In this document: positions 17,363 through 25,351 of the stretch, in pieces | Numbering within the stretch: the first letter of the stretch is position 1 | How the letters are laid out: each line of letters opens with the position of its first letter | NCBI RefSeq assembly: GCF_016464375.1 | Contig: NZ_JADDIU010000011.1 | Span: 90,784 to 154,783 of the forward strand | Direction: 5' to 3' | From: Bacillus renqingensis | GTDB taxonomy: Bacteria; Bacillota; Bacilli; Bacillales; Cytobacillaceae | DNA length: 64,000 bases | Made by a program: the position numbers and the translations under genes | The notes under the pieces: model-generated | Seen by the model: only the letters and a program-made list of their open reading frames with translations | Told to the model about the DNA's origin: nothing | The model's database searches: none

Positions 17363-17737
17363 TTTTATTCCTCCTTGAAATTTACTGTTTGAAGATTTTT
17401 TACATCCATCATAAGCATTAATTTTCTTTGAAACACGCGATTCTCCTGTTTATTCGCCCTTAATGTTGCATAAATATACCCTAGCGATACAGGGATTTAA
17501 AGCTTCCATTTCACTTTGTAATAGAAAATGAATCAGCAGTTCCTTTGCTTTTGGTATATTGTTTTGGAAAAACCTTTTCCTAAATGTATTGGCTAGCTAG
17601 TGAACATATTGAAAGGGGCATTCCATTTTTTCATTTCTCAAAAAATATTTTATAACGGTTATATGCTTTTGAAACATAGTAATCTGCGTTCATCCCTTGC
17701 GAAGTGCGGGATCTTTGTCTCCACAACCATCAACGGC
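17363..17737. other. Junction where cas4-cas1-cas2 and array would be expected
   Basis: In a complete type I-C locus cas4, cas1, cas2 and the repeat array usually follow cas7. Here only about 375 bp separate the end of cas7 from the SDR gene. No Cas4, Cas1 or Cas2 fragment and no recognisable repeat was found on either strand. The adaptation module appears to have been deleted. Confidence 0.65.
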
Positions 17738-18661
17738 TCAACGGACAGCTTTTGTTATTTCAAAAGAATTCACAATTTTATGCAGCGTTACTCCTTCCGG
17801 CAGTCCTTCATCAATAACGGCTTCATAATCTTTATATGATCTTGCGACCTTCTTTTGACCAATTCGATGAATATCAATCTTTTCAAATAATTGATTAGAT
17901 GGCGCATTCCCCAAATGGCTTTCATGCGCAAACACGTACAATCCCCGGCATGCCATCCGGCCGCGTGACGCCGAATGATCAAGGTCCCACATATTAAGGA
18001 GCGATTCCCACAGTCCTCTCAAATCATCTTCCCTTACCCCCGTCTGAACTGCAAATGATGGAGTATAAAAACCATAGGCAATATATAAACCATATGGCAC
18101 ATGCGCTTTTCTCCCCATTTGGCCGGCACGTGCCTCCTCATCGGCAACTTTCCCGCTTTTAATATCATCGGCATTGGTTAATGCAACCCGAGTAATACTT
18201 GATTCAGCAGGAAAAATCGGATCAACTGAGCGTGCAAACGTCAGTTGGACAGCTCCCCGTACTTGACCTGCATTAAATTTTTTGGTAGACATGACCGCAC
18301 CAAACATCCGTGTATCAAAATAATGTTCACACATCCACTGCCGCGCATCTTTCACCATTTTCGGACTGCTGTCATTTTCTGATAACCCTAATTGCTCATA
18401 AGCTTTCTTCTGCTCATTTGTAAGAATCCCACGATGCTTGACATAAATATCAAAACCTTCCAAATGTCCTCTCGTCAAATAAATATAGTCCCTTATTTTC
18501 CTTTTAATCGCAACATCCGTAACAATTCCCTGCATCGTTTCCGGATCAATTCTTGGCAGATTGCCTGCATCGGGATCGCCGTTCGGATTTCCATCCATCA
18601 CATCAAATGCAAGTACAAAATCGTAGCGTTTATTTGGATCAATAATTGAATTTATGTTCAT
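17738..18661 (-). CDS. cas7c: Cas7, type I-C (Csd2)
   Basis: 307-residue backbone subunit of the type I-C Cascade complex; several copies coat the crRNA spacer. The N-terminal RYDFVLAFDVMDGNPNGDPDAGNLPRID element is the family signature, followed by RQWMCEHYFDTRMFGAVMST and GQVRGAVQLTFARSVDPIFP. It is full length and open, and starts after GAGGGGAG. It is the last gene of a tight cas3-cas5-cas8-cas7 operon, starting 29 bp after cas8c. Confidence 0.93.
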   Translation of the reverse strand: MNINSIIDPNKRYDFVLAFDVMDGNPNGDPDAGNLPRIDPETMQGIVTDVAIKRKIRDYIYLTRGHLEGFDIYVKHRGILTNEQKKAYEQLGLSENDSSPKMVKDARQWMCEHYFDTRMFGAVMSTKKFNAGQVRGAVQLTFARSVDPIFPAESSITRVALTNADDIKSGKVADEEARAGQMGRKAHVPYGLYIAYGFYTPSFAVQTGVREDDLRGLWESLLNMWDLDHSASRGRMACRGLYVFAHESHLGNAPSNQLFEKIDIHRIGQKKVARSYKDYEAVIDEGLPEGVTLHKIVNSFEITKAVR

Positions 18662-18690
18662 TGTATTACTCCCCTCATCAGCAGCTTTAT

Positions 18691-20340
18691 TTAATGTCTT
18701 ACATTGGCAGAATCAGCAGACATATCTTCTTTTTTCTTATATATATCTTGTCTTTCATGGTAGTAACCGAGTGCAAACTCAGCCTGTCCCTGTAAATCAA
18801 GAACGGCCGGAAATTCTTTCAATTGACCTGTTATCAATTGAATCCTTTGCTGATAACGTACTTCATATCCTTTATTCTCTTTACCGATTTTACTTAAATG
18901 CCATTTGCTATTTCGAATTAAAAGACCGAAAAGCGTCCGTGGAGTTGTTGAAGCTGCCGCATAAAATCTTGAGGCAATCGTTTCGTTTCCCTTCACTGCT
19001 TCGTATTGTACCGCTTCCAATACCGCAAACAACCTGCCGCATAAGTAAGGCTGTGTGATTCTGGCATGATCTAAATCCACTGTCCATTCCTCCTTATTTT
19101 GACTAATCAGCCAGCTTTTTATTGCTGCTGCCTGTATCCATGTCATACCGCCCCTTGCCTGAATTCTTCTCACAATTTTTGCTGGGATCCGCTCTGAGAT
19201 CCTTTTGCCATAAAGTGCCCAGTTCATCCATTCCTGAACATCTTCCTTTTGTATCTCTTTTCTTGCATCACGGTACATGCACGCCGCCAATAAATAAATG
19301 CTGGCCGGTTGTGGTGCTCCTGCTACTTGTTGCGCATCAAAATAGCGTCGGATTTGGGTCTTTACCTCCCATACAGGCGGCTCTGCATAGTTCCGGACAA
19401 CAAGTCTGGCCTTATTTGCTGACAGCGCCAAAATACATACACGGTCTAGAGAAGCGTAATTTTCGGTCCGTCTGAATGGTGATGATAAAACTCTCTGGAC
19501 TGCATCGGGATCCGGGTCGGATAGTAGCGTAAACATACTGGTAGTTTCCGGGTCGTTTTGCCTTGTCCAATACACATATGTTACATTGCTGATTTCCATC
19601 ATATGCGGGCCACCGTGCTGCTTTTTGTTTGCATATTTTCTCAATAAGTACGAGAGAGCCTGCCCGTATTTTTGTTCACATTCAAAGCAAGTAGGTGCAA
19701 TCTCCGAGTTTTCCAGTCCGTATGAAAGATAGGCACTTTCATTGGCCGAAATAAGCTTTGTCCTTTCTCTCCCCAAAGAAAATTCAATGGTATGGCGTTT
19801 TACTGCCGGGGCAGAACGGCCGCAAATAAAGCAAATACTGTCAGCTTCATCATTCGCTCCGGTATTTAATAGGAATTTTTTCCAAAACTTCATTACTTTA
19901 TTGTCCTCATGAGGAAAATCACCCGCTTCTGTCCGAAACAAGATCACATCATTTGATTTCATGCCATCCGGAAGCTGCCAGTTTTTACTTTCCAGTATCT
20001 GCACAATCTTCTGAACAGCTTCATTGTATGTGGTCTCACAGCATTCCTTCAGTAATTTCAAGTATGCTAGGTGGCATTCCGCTGCTCTTTTTGCATTGTC
20101 GGGATTTTTAGGCAATTGAAATACATACTCTGCCTTGTCAGTAAGCAAAATAGGCGAAACACCCGATGCACGGCTGCGATTCGGGATAACACGCTGTTCA
20201 CCCCGCTCAGCCTGAATAAATTCAAAACGGTCATCATGTGTAATTACAACAAACCATTGATAACTTTTCCGGGCATATCCGACCGGCGGCAAATCATTGG
20301 CATGCTGTTCGGCAAACTCCACCAATCTGCGCATATACAT
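18691..20340 (-). CDS. cas8c: Cas8c (Csd1), type I-C large subunit
   Basis: 549-residue large subunit of type I-C Cascade, involved in PAM recognition and Cas3 recruitment. Two CxxC pairs (CFICGRSAPAV and CFECEQKYG) form the zinc-binding element seen in Csd1, followed by GARMT-like ISNVTYVYWTR, and a C-terminal helical portion that in I-C systems can also be made separately as a small subunit from an internal start. Its start overlaps the cas5c stop region (ATG directly before TGA), so the genes are translationally coupled. It is full length and open. Confidence 0.92.
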   Translation of the reverse strand: MYMRRLVEFAEQHANDLPPVGYARKSYQWFVVITHDDRFEFIQAERGEQRVIPNRSRASGVSPILLTDKAEYVFQLPKNPDNAKRAAECHLAYLKLLKECCETTYNEAVQKIVQILESKNWQLPDGMKSNDVILFRTEAGDFPHEDNKVMKFWKKFLLNTGANDEADSICFICGRSAPAVKRHTIEFSLGRERTKLISANESAYLSYGLENSEIAPTCFECEQKYGQALSYLLRKYANKKQHGGPHMMEISNVTYVYWTRQNDPETTSMFTLLSDPDPDAVQRVLSSPFRRTENYASLDRVCILALSANKARLVVRNYAEPPVWEVKTQIRRYFDAQQVAGAPQPASIYLLAACMYRDARKEIQKEDVQEWMNWALYGKRISERIPAKIVRRIQARGGMTWIQAAAIKSWLISQNKEEWTVDLDHARITQPYLCGRLFAVLEAVQYEAVKGNETIASRFYAAASTTPRTLFGLLIRNSKWHLSKIGKENKGYEVRYQQRIQLITGQLKEFPAVLDLQGQAEFALGYYHERQDIYKKKEDMSADSANVRH

Positions 20341-20988
20341 TCAGCCATCCACCTCCTTATACAGATACTCGGGGACATACAATACACCCCGGTCCAATTT
20401 AGCATCAAAGAAATAGGGGATCGCATGCGCATTTTTTTGTCCGGGATCTGCGGGATATTTTAAGTCGAATAACATTGGGCCAATATCCATTGAATCGGGT
20501 ATTGCCTGATCATCGTCTTCGGGCAGGGAAAAGTGAAGCGAGCATTCCCTTGTTCCGAGATACGGGCGATGAAAACATTGTCCTTTGTTAACTCTCCGCA
20601 AAAACATAGTTGCATACTTCATCTGATTTTCCATTGTCGGGTTCATTAGCAGCATTTCCGCCGTTATAATATAGGCAACGTCACGCAGCATGATTGAATG
20701 GCGTAACTGCCGGTCATCATCTGTGAAATAGTCCCGCCTGCTTCCGGCGATATTACTGGGTACAATTGAAGCAACTTCATTCCGCAAAATGGAATAATAC
20801 TGAATGGGCTTCAACACGTGAATGCTTTTTATTCGCCATTTCAATTCCGGTTTCCACAAAATTCCTTCTAAAATACCCCGTGCCGCAGACGGAGTCATTA
20901 CTGGATAAGATACCCGTTCCACTTTAGCTTCCACCCTGGTAAACAGCGCATACTCGCCCCAGACTTTCAGCCGGAAAATTTGCCCCAT
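20341..20988 (-). CDS. cas5c: Cas5c/Cas5d crRNA-processing endonuclease
   Basis: 215-residue Cas5d protein. In type I-C this subunit replaces Cas6: it cleaves the repeat in pre-crRNA and then caps the 5' handle. Family marks are the N-terminal FRLKVWGEYALFTR, MTPSAARGILEGI, the RQLRHSIMLRDVAYII segment and FHRPYLGTRE, plus FDAKLDRGVLYVPEYLY at the end. ATG 20988 follows GGGAGGAG and comes right after the cas3 stop. If functional, it would be the enzyme expected to process the solitary repeat at 23549-23580. Confidence 0.93.
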   Translation of the reverse strand: MGQIFRLKVWGEYALFTRVEAKVERVSYPVMTPSAARGILEGILWKPELKWRIKSIHVLKPIQYYSILRNEVASIVPSNIAGSRRDYFTDDDRQLRHSIMLRDVAYIITAEMLLMNPTMENQMKYATMFLRRVNKGQCFHRPYLGTRECSLHFSLPEDDDQAIPDSMDIGPMLFDLKYPADPGQKNAHAIPYFFDAKLDRGVLYVPEYLYKEVDG

Positions 20989-20991
20989 CAA

Positions 20992-23199
20992 TCAATCTCC
21001 TCCCTCGTCCATATCCATAATCCCGGTTTTCATGTCATAATCCCCGTGCCAAATATACCAACCTTCCGATACCTTTTCTAACTGATTTTGATTCTCTTTA
21101 AAAAAACTGCCATCCACATATTCATTTACAGCAAATAACTGTGCTTCACGATACCATTCCTTTGTTAAATACGGAGCTTCTTTGTACCTCCGAATTAATC
21201 TTTCAATTTGTCCGTCTTCACCCTGGTAATTTTTGCAAAGGATGGATACCGTATTCTGATCAATCATTTGAAACAAGCGGCTCGCTTTCTCAAATGAAAA
21301 AGGTTTAAGGCTTGTTATTCCATATGAATCCAGCAAGTCGTCTCCACCGAGGGAATATAAACTTCGAAAATACTTTTCGAAAATCCAAGGCTCATGCAAT
21401 GCAGCAGTGCCGTGATGATTCAATAAAATTCTCGTTTGCTCCGTTCCTTTGCGGTACATTCCGCCAGGCATCCCCCCTCCAACCAATTCGAAAATAAACA
21501 CTGTCCCCTTTTCCAGCTTGCCTTCTCTATTGCACCTTCCTGCAGCCTGAACAATCGAGTCCATTGGCGCCATTGTGCGAAACACTGTCGGAAAATCCAA
21601 ATCCACTCCCGCTTCTACCAATGACGTAGCAATTACTAGAATGGATTTTTCATTTTTTAAATCCTCTTTGATTTGTTCGATAACCTTTTTTCGGTGATGA
21701 GGACACATTCGATTCGATAAATGGTATATATGCTGTCCGTTCACCTTTTGGCGGATTGCTTCACGGTATACACGGAAAGCATCTTTTCTCGTATTTAGGA
21801 TACAAAGTGCTGCAGGGTGTTTCCTCATTCTGGCGACAAGCTCTGAAGCAGTAAGTGGCTTTTTGACCCGGATATATTCAACCCTTTTCATGCCTACAAA
21901 CAGTTGATCATGGTTTTTACAGATTTCTACCGGTGTACCCATATTTCCAACCAATTCAGTATTTTTGAAAGACAACGGTGTTGCACTGCATAAAACGGCA
22001 GTGACATTAAAATGTTCCATTAATATGTGCAGAGCTTGAAAAATAGGCGCAAGTACATGGATGGGCAGTTTTTGAAACTCATCCAAAATGATCACGCTGT
22101 TTGTTAGACGGTGAAGCTTCCTTGTCTTGCTTGTGCGGTTTGAAAATAAACTTTCAAACAGTTCCACTGTAGTTGTCACGATAATCGGAAATGAATCCCA
22201 GTTCTCTGCTGCCAACTTTGCCCGTTCCATTGACTCGTCTTTATCATCTGCATAACTTAGTTGGGAATGCTGTTCCAAAACAGATGCTTTTCCGAACACC
22301 TCTTGATACTTTTTGGCTGTCTGATCAATGATGTTCACAAGCGGCAACGCCACAATCACCCGTTTTTTGTTAAAGCGCTTTGCATGCTCAAGTGCAAAAG
22401 CTATCGAAGCCATCGTTTTTCCCAACCCAGTCGGTACTACCAGCGCACGAAAAAACAAAGGCTGTTTCGCCGCTTCTCTGCAAGCCATATATACTTCATT
22501 TCTATTCTTATTTATCTCTTTATCTTGGCCTTTCCTGCGCAACTCAAGCATATAGTTCTGTAATTGCTGATCCAGTTGCTGTATACTAAGTGCTCCCCCA
22601 TGCCGTTTTTTGCTCTTCCCATAATCAAAATAACGTTCTGTATCCAGAAAATCAGAATCGACAAGTGCCGAAAAACACATTCTCATCAGCATTTCTTTAT
22701 ATGCAAATGAAGATTTGCTATCAGATTTCCCTCCGAGCGGCAATCTTGGAAATCGTTTCAATATGTCTTTAATTATTTGCATTTCCGTTCGCGACAAATC
22801 TGGAATCGCTTTCAAATATTGTGGGGCTTTAGGAATCTTTTCAGTAAACACCGTTCTCAGATCCGTCATCCCTGTATGATGCCCCGCTACTATTGCTGCC
22901 GCCATGATAATCCGTTCATCCTCTACTTCCTGCATAATGCTAGAAAGTGCTATCCCACCGCCAATAGCATGTTGGACTGACCCGCGAATTTTTTTGTCTG
23001 CTTTTAAGTATTGTACGAACGGGGCGGACTTTTTCCCCAAGTCATGCGCAATTGCAGCTATGGCCGTAATCCCGTATCGATCAAACGTATGGCTAAAACG
23101 TCTTGCTTGAAAATACGTCCCTCTAATATGCTCGTCCAAATAATGCGGCTCGTGATTTTCAGTTTCAGATGAATGGGCAATGTATTTGATTTTTGTCAC
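20992..23199 (-). CDS. cas3: Cas3 nuclease-helicase, type I-C
   Basis: 735 residues. The N-terminal HD nuclease domain has AAIAHDLGKKSAPF and HAIGGG with AGHHTG; the superfamily 2 helicase follows with Walker A PTGLGKTMAS, ILDEFQKLP, LCSATPL and QAAGRCNREG. It unwinds and degrades DNA recruited by Cascade. The start is GTG at 23199 with AGAAG just upstream. The reading frame and all motifs are intact, so interference capacity appears preserved although adaptation genes are missing. Confidence 0.93.
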   Translation of the reverse strand: MTKIKYIAHSSETENHEPHYLDEHIRGTYFQARRFSHTFDRYGITAIAAIAHDLGKKSAPFVQYLKADKKIRGSVQHAIGGGIALSSIMQEVEDERIIMAAAIVAGHHTGMTDLRTVFTEKIPKAPQYLKAIPDLSRTEMQIIKDILKRFPRLPLGGKSDSKSSFAYKEMLMRMCFSALVDSDFLDTERYFDYGKSKKRHGGALSIQQLDQQLQNYMLELRRKGQDKEINKNRNEVYMACREAAKQPLFFRALVVPTGLGKTMASIAFALEHAKRFNKKRVIVALPLVNIIDQTAKKYQEVFGKASVLEQHSQLSYADDKDESMERAKLAAENWDSFPIIVTTTVELFESLFSNRTSKTRKLHRLTNSVIILDEFQKLPIHVLAPIFQALHILMEHFNVTAVLCSATPLSFKNTELVGNMGTPVEICKNHDQLFVGMKRVEYIRVKKPLTASELVARMRKHPAALCILNTRKDAFRVYREAIRQKVNGQHIYHLSNRMCPHHRKKVIEQIKEDLKNEKSILVIATSLVEAGVDLDFPTVFRTMAPMDSIVQAAGRCNREGKLEKGTVFIFELVGGGMPGGMYRKGTEQTRILLNHHGTAALHEPWIFEKYFRSLYSLGGDDLLDSYGITSLKPFSFEKASRLFQMIDQNTVSILCKNYQGEDGQIERLIRRYKEAPYLTKEWYREAQLFAVNEYVDGSFFKENQNQLEKVSEGWYIWHGDYDMKTGIMDMDEGGD

Positions 23200-23200
23200 C

Positions 23201-23219
23201 TTCTATGAAATAGAAATTG
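23201..23219 (+). promoter_or_regulatory. PAM-flanked match to the solitary crRNA-like sequence in the cas3 leader
   Basis: TTC (23201-23203) is followed by TATGAAATAGAAATTG. The sequence immediately after the solitary repeat reads TATGAATTAGAAATTG, a 15/16 match with the only mismatch at position 7. TTC is the canonical 5' PAM of type I-C systems. The site covers the cas3 Shine-Dalgarno and 5' UTR, downstream of the cas promoter. It also contains a TTCTAT-GAA-ATAGAA palindrome, which gives an alternative explanation as a protein operator. Confidence 0.55.
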
Positions 23220-23254
23220 TTATGTCTTAGTTTTATGTGATTTTCTTTAATTAA

Positions 23255-23283
23255 ATTATATTAAAGATTTGTTCCATTTGCAA
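23255..23283 (-). promoter_or_regulatory. Probable promoter of the cas operon
   Basis: On the minus strand TTGCAA (-35, 23278-23283) and TATAAT (-10, 23255-23260) are separated by exactly 17 bp. Transcription would start near 23248, about 50 bp before the cas3 start. Confidence 0.7.
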
Positions 23284-23469
23284 TAAAAAATTCGAATATT
23301 TAAAATTATTATTTTGCCTGCTAAAAAAAATAGATAAAAATTACCTGTTCTTTGAATTATGAATAATCTTTTATTATTACATTCATGGGCAAACCTATTT
23401 TTTAATGATAGACCTTGCCACAGAATCAAAAACCTTTCTTTTTATTCATTTACAATTGAAACAGAAAAA

Positions 23470-23503
23470 GCCAAACCGCCTAGAATTACTTTGGCGGTTT
23501 GGC
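23470..23503 (-). terminator. Terminator between the solitary repeat and cas3
   Basis: GCCAAACCGCC (23470-23480) and GGCGGTTTGGC (23493-23503) form a perfect 11-bp stem with a 12-nt loop. On the minus strand it is followed by TTTTT. It separates the repeat unit from the cas operon promoter. Confidence 0.88.
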
Positions 23504-23548
23504 CTAATGCACGTAAAATTCAAGAACATCATCAATTTCTAATTCATA

Positions 23549-23580
23549 ATTTCAATCCGCGCACTTACATGGAGTGCAAC
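23549..23580 (-). CRISPR. Solitary type I-C CRISPR repeat
   Basis: 32-nt sequence beginning GTTGCACTCC and ending GCGGATTGAAAT on the minus strand. It has the GCACT...AGTGC stem and the GATTGAAAT end typical of type I-C repeats. No second copy was found within the cas region, so this is not an ordinary array. Confidence 0.8.
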
Positions 23581-23606
23581 AAGTGTAACATCATTCGCCT
23601 TATTTG

Positions 23607-23810
23607 TTAGCACTTTTTATACACTCGCTTGAAATGCGAATACTCTGCAATAATTGATAGGATATCACAAATGATAAAAAATTTCAAAGCATCAATATTC
23701 TGGTATGTGTGTTCAGTTTTTCCTCTTTTTAAATTCAAAATACTAATTAAACACGAACTATCATAATTACCATTTTTTAAAAGTGTCATTTGACTATTAT
23801 GCTCCACCAT
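23607..23810 (-). CDS. Small hypothetical protein after MNT gene
   Basis: 67-residue frame starting MVEHNSQM, with AAGGAG seven bases before its ATG at 23810. Its start overlaps the end of the nucleotidyltransferase gene, so it would be translationally coupled. No family is recognised; the middle has a hydrophobic stretch (FFIICDILSIIA). Its stop lies 27 bp before the solitary CRISPR repeat on the same strand, so a common transcript is possible. Confidence 0.4.
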   Translation of the reverse strand: MVEHNSQMTLLKNGNYDSSCLISILNLKRGKTEHTYQNIDALKFFIICDILSIIAEYSHFKRVYKKC

Positions 23811-24162
23811 AATATTTCTCCTTAACATAAGCTATATCATTTCGGGAGCCTACACCGGCATTTCTGTTATAAACCTCTTTTCCAAATTGATCGATATGAG
23901 CTTTTAAGTTTTCATTTGTTAACTCTTCGTAGCGCAGCAGGTCAAAAAAATAAGGAATCGGATAGACCTCGTTTAACAAATCCTCCAACTCGTAAAGTGT
24001 GACCATAGTCACATTTTGTCCTAAAATAGCTATATCGATGTCAGAACCCTTCTTATAATTTCCTATAGCCCTGCTGCCGAAAATAATTGCCTTATCAATT
24101 TCCGGAAATCCCTCCATTGCCTTCTGTATGTAATTTAGATCTCGTTCTAATAATCCAAACAT
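23797..24162 (-). CDS. MNT-type nucleotidyltransferase (antitoxin of HEPN/MNT module)
   Basis: 121 residues with the minimal nucleotidyltransferase core: IIFGSRAIGNYKKGSDIDIAILG contains the GS and DxD metal-binding motifs. In HEPN/MNT toxin-antitoxin pairs (HepT/MntA) this protein neutralises the HEPN RNase by adenylylating it. ATG 24162 follows AAGGGA; longer readings run into the HEPN gene remnant in another frame. Its partner upstream is truncated, leaving an orphan antitoxin. Confidence 0.8.
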   Translation of the reverse strand: MFGLLERDLNYIQKAMEGFPEIDKAIIFGSRAIGNYKKGSDIDIAILGQNVTMVTLYELEDLLNEVYPIPYFFDLLRYEELTNENLKAHIDQFGKEVYNRNAGVGSRNDIAYVKEKYYGGA

Positions 24163-24166
24163 AAGA

Positions 24167-24355
24167 TCATTCCCTTGATAATTTGTCATATAATGCTTTG
24201 AAAATTGGAACATAAATATCAATAATTTCTTTAACAAATTTTCGGGCAAGCTCCTCGTCATAAGTATGAGAAGTTAGGTTGCGGCTCGATAGGGCATCCA
24301 TCCACGGGTGGCCTTCCTCAATTAGGCCCGTTTGAAATGACTGCTTTATCTTTAT
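24167..24355 (-). pseudogene. HEPN toxin (HI0074-like) C-terminal remnant
   Basis: Reading on the minus strand gives IKQSFQTGLIEEGHPWMDAL, then SSRNLTSHTYDEELARKFVKEI and ends KALYDKLSRE at TGA (24167-24169), five bases before the MNT start. It contains the HEPN active motif R-x4-H-x-Y (RNLTSHTY). A stop codon precedes IKIKQSF and no N-terminal half is found, so the toxin is truncated. Domain order and spacing are those of the HEPN/MNT pair. Confidence 0.75.
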
Positions 24356-24492
24356 CTATATACTGAGTTCCTTTTCATATTTTTAAATTTTTATGATAAT
24401 CTTCATAACAGCTTCACGAATGACTAAATCTATCCCAGGGATATAATTCAGCTCCATTCCTCCGCCTGGCAGGCAGCGATTCACACCAAAAT

Positions 24493-25059
24493 TTAGACCC
24501 TTAGCAAGCCACGGAAACCCTTGGCAGCATAGTAGGATTCTGCCCCATTGTGATACACAAAGACAGTGTCGTAGCGACGGTCACAAAAGATAGCCCCACC
24601 GAGTTTTCTAATCTTAGCAGGGGTTTTCACCCAGCTCGATGTTTTAGTATCAAAATTTCCAAGTTTCTGCAACTCCCGGTATTGTTCTTCCGTTAAAATT
24701 TCAATACCCATGCCCGCAGCCAGATCAATAGCGTTGTTTTTTGGTTTGTGCGTTTTCCTTGACTCCAGCGCTTCGCGATCATAACAAACACTTCTGCGGC
24801 CTTTAGGACTTTCCGTTGAACAATCAAAAAAAATGTATTCGTCCTTCTGTTTATCATGAGCAACAACATCCGGTTCACCGCCGGTCCTTTCCATTTCATT
24901 AACCGACCACAGTTTATCTGTATTAGCTTCTAGCTTTGCCTGCACTTTAGCCCAGTCAAGTCCTTTATGGCGATTCATGTTTTTCTCAAAACGGACTTTC
25001 AATGTTCTTAGAATTTCTTCCTGTTGTTCTGGTGACAACTTCTTTTTTTCTTTATTCAT
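24493..25059 (-). CDS. DUF4256 family protein
   Basis: 188 residues matching DUF4256: an N-terminal LSPEQQEEILRTLKVRFEKN helix, LDWAKVQAKLEANTDKLWSVNEMERTGGEPDVV, IFFDCSTESPKGRRSVCYDREALESRK and the C-terminal FVYHNGAESYYAAKGFRGLL. The family is found in many bacteria and its function is not known. It is preceded by a good AGGAGG-like site and stands alone, on the same strand as the flanking genes. Confidence 0.85.
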   Translation of the reverse strand: MNKEKKKLSPEQQEEILRTLKVRFEKNMNRHKGLDWAKVQAKLEANTDKLWSVNEMERTGGEPDVVAHDKQKDEYIFFDCSTESPKGRRSVCYDREALESRKTHKPKNNAIDLAAGMGIEILTEEQYRELQKLGNFDTKTSSWVKTPAKIRKLGGAIFCDRRYDTVFVYHNGAESYYAAKGFRGLLRV

Positions 25060-25351
25060 ACTAAACCTCCTACTATAATATGTTTAGAACTACTTTTTTT
25101 AATTGCTTTATTGTCCCTTTCTTTTCTCGGTTGTTCTTTAGTATTGAGACAGTTGATGCAATTTTGCAAATATTCCAATTTCGCATAAGTTTATTTCCCC
25201 TAATTTGTATTTTACCAGGCTTGAATCACCTGATAAAACTGCATCGCCGCGTTTTTCAAATCTTCCGCAGAGAATCCCTTCCCGCTGTTCACAACGGTAA
25301 ATTGGAATTTGTAGCCTCATGTTATACTCATTATCGGGACATGGCATTATG
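25060..25351. other. Intergenic region with an unsupported minus-strand frame
   Basis: About 290 bp. A 69-codon minus-strand frame (25138-25347) has no clear ribosome binding site and no recognised similarity; it may be a gene fragment. No terminator or RNA gene was recognised. Confidence 0.35.

Larger units (their letters stand above)
23465..23580 (-). ncRNA. CreR-like mini-CRISPR RNA candidate
   Basis: On the minus strand this unit consists of one complete 32-nt I-C-type repeat (23580 to 23549), a unique 45-nt sequence, and an intrinsic terminator (arms 23470-23503, then TTTTT). Cas5c cleavage would leave the standard repeat-derived 5' handle in front of TATGAATTAGAAATTG, which matches the cas3 leader next to TTC. 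In established type I and V systems, CreR-type RNAs with short seed complementarity guide the effector to repress cas promoters without cutting. The promoter is unclear; it could also be transcribed with the small gene ending at 23607. Confidence 0.5.

Noticed and set aside
17680..17735. Possible degenerate CRISPR repeat after cas7
   Set aside because: Only GCGAAGTGCG-like similarity; it does not match the 32-nt repeat and lacks the GATTGAAAT end.
23359..23610. Plus-strand 83-codon frame across the solitary repeat
   Set aside because: No ribosome binding site, no recognised domain, and it runs through the terminator hairpin and the repeat.
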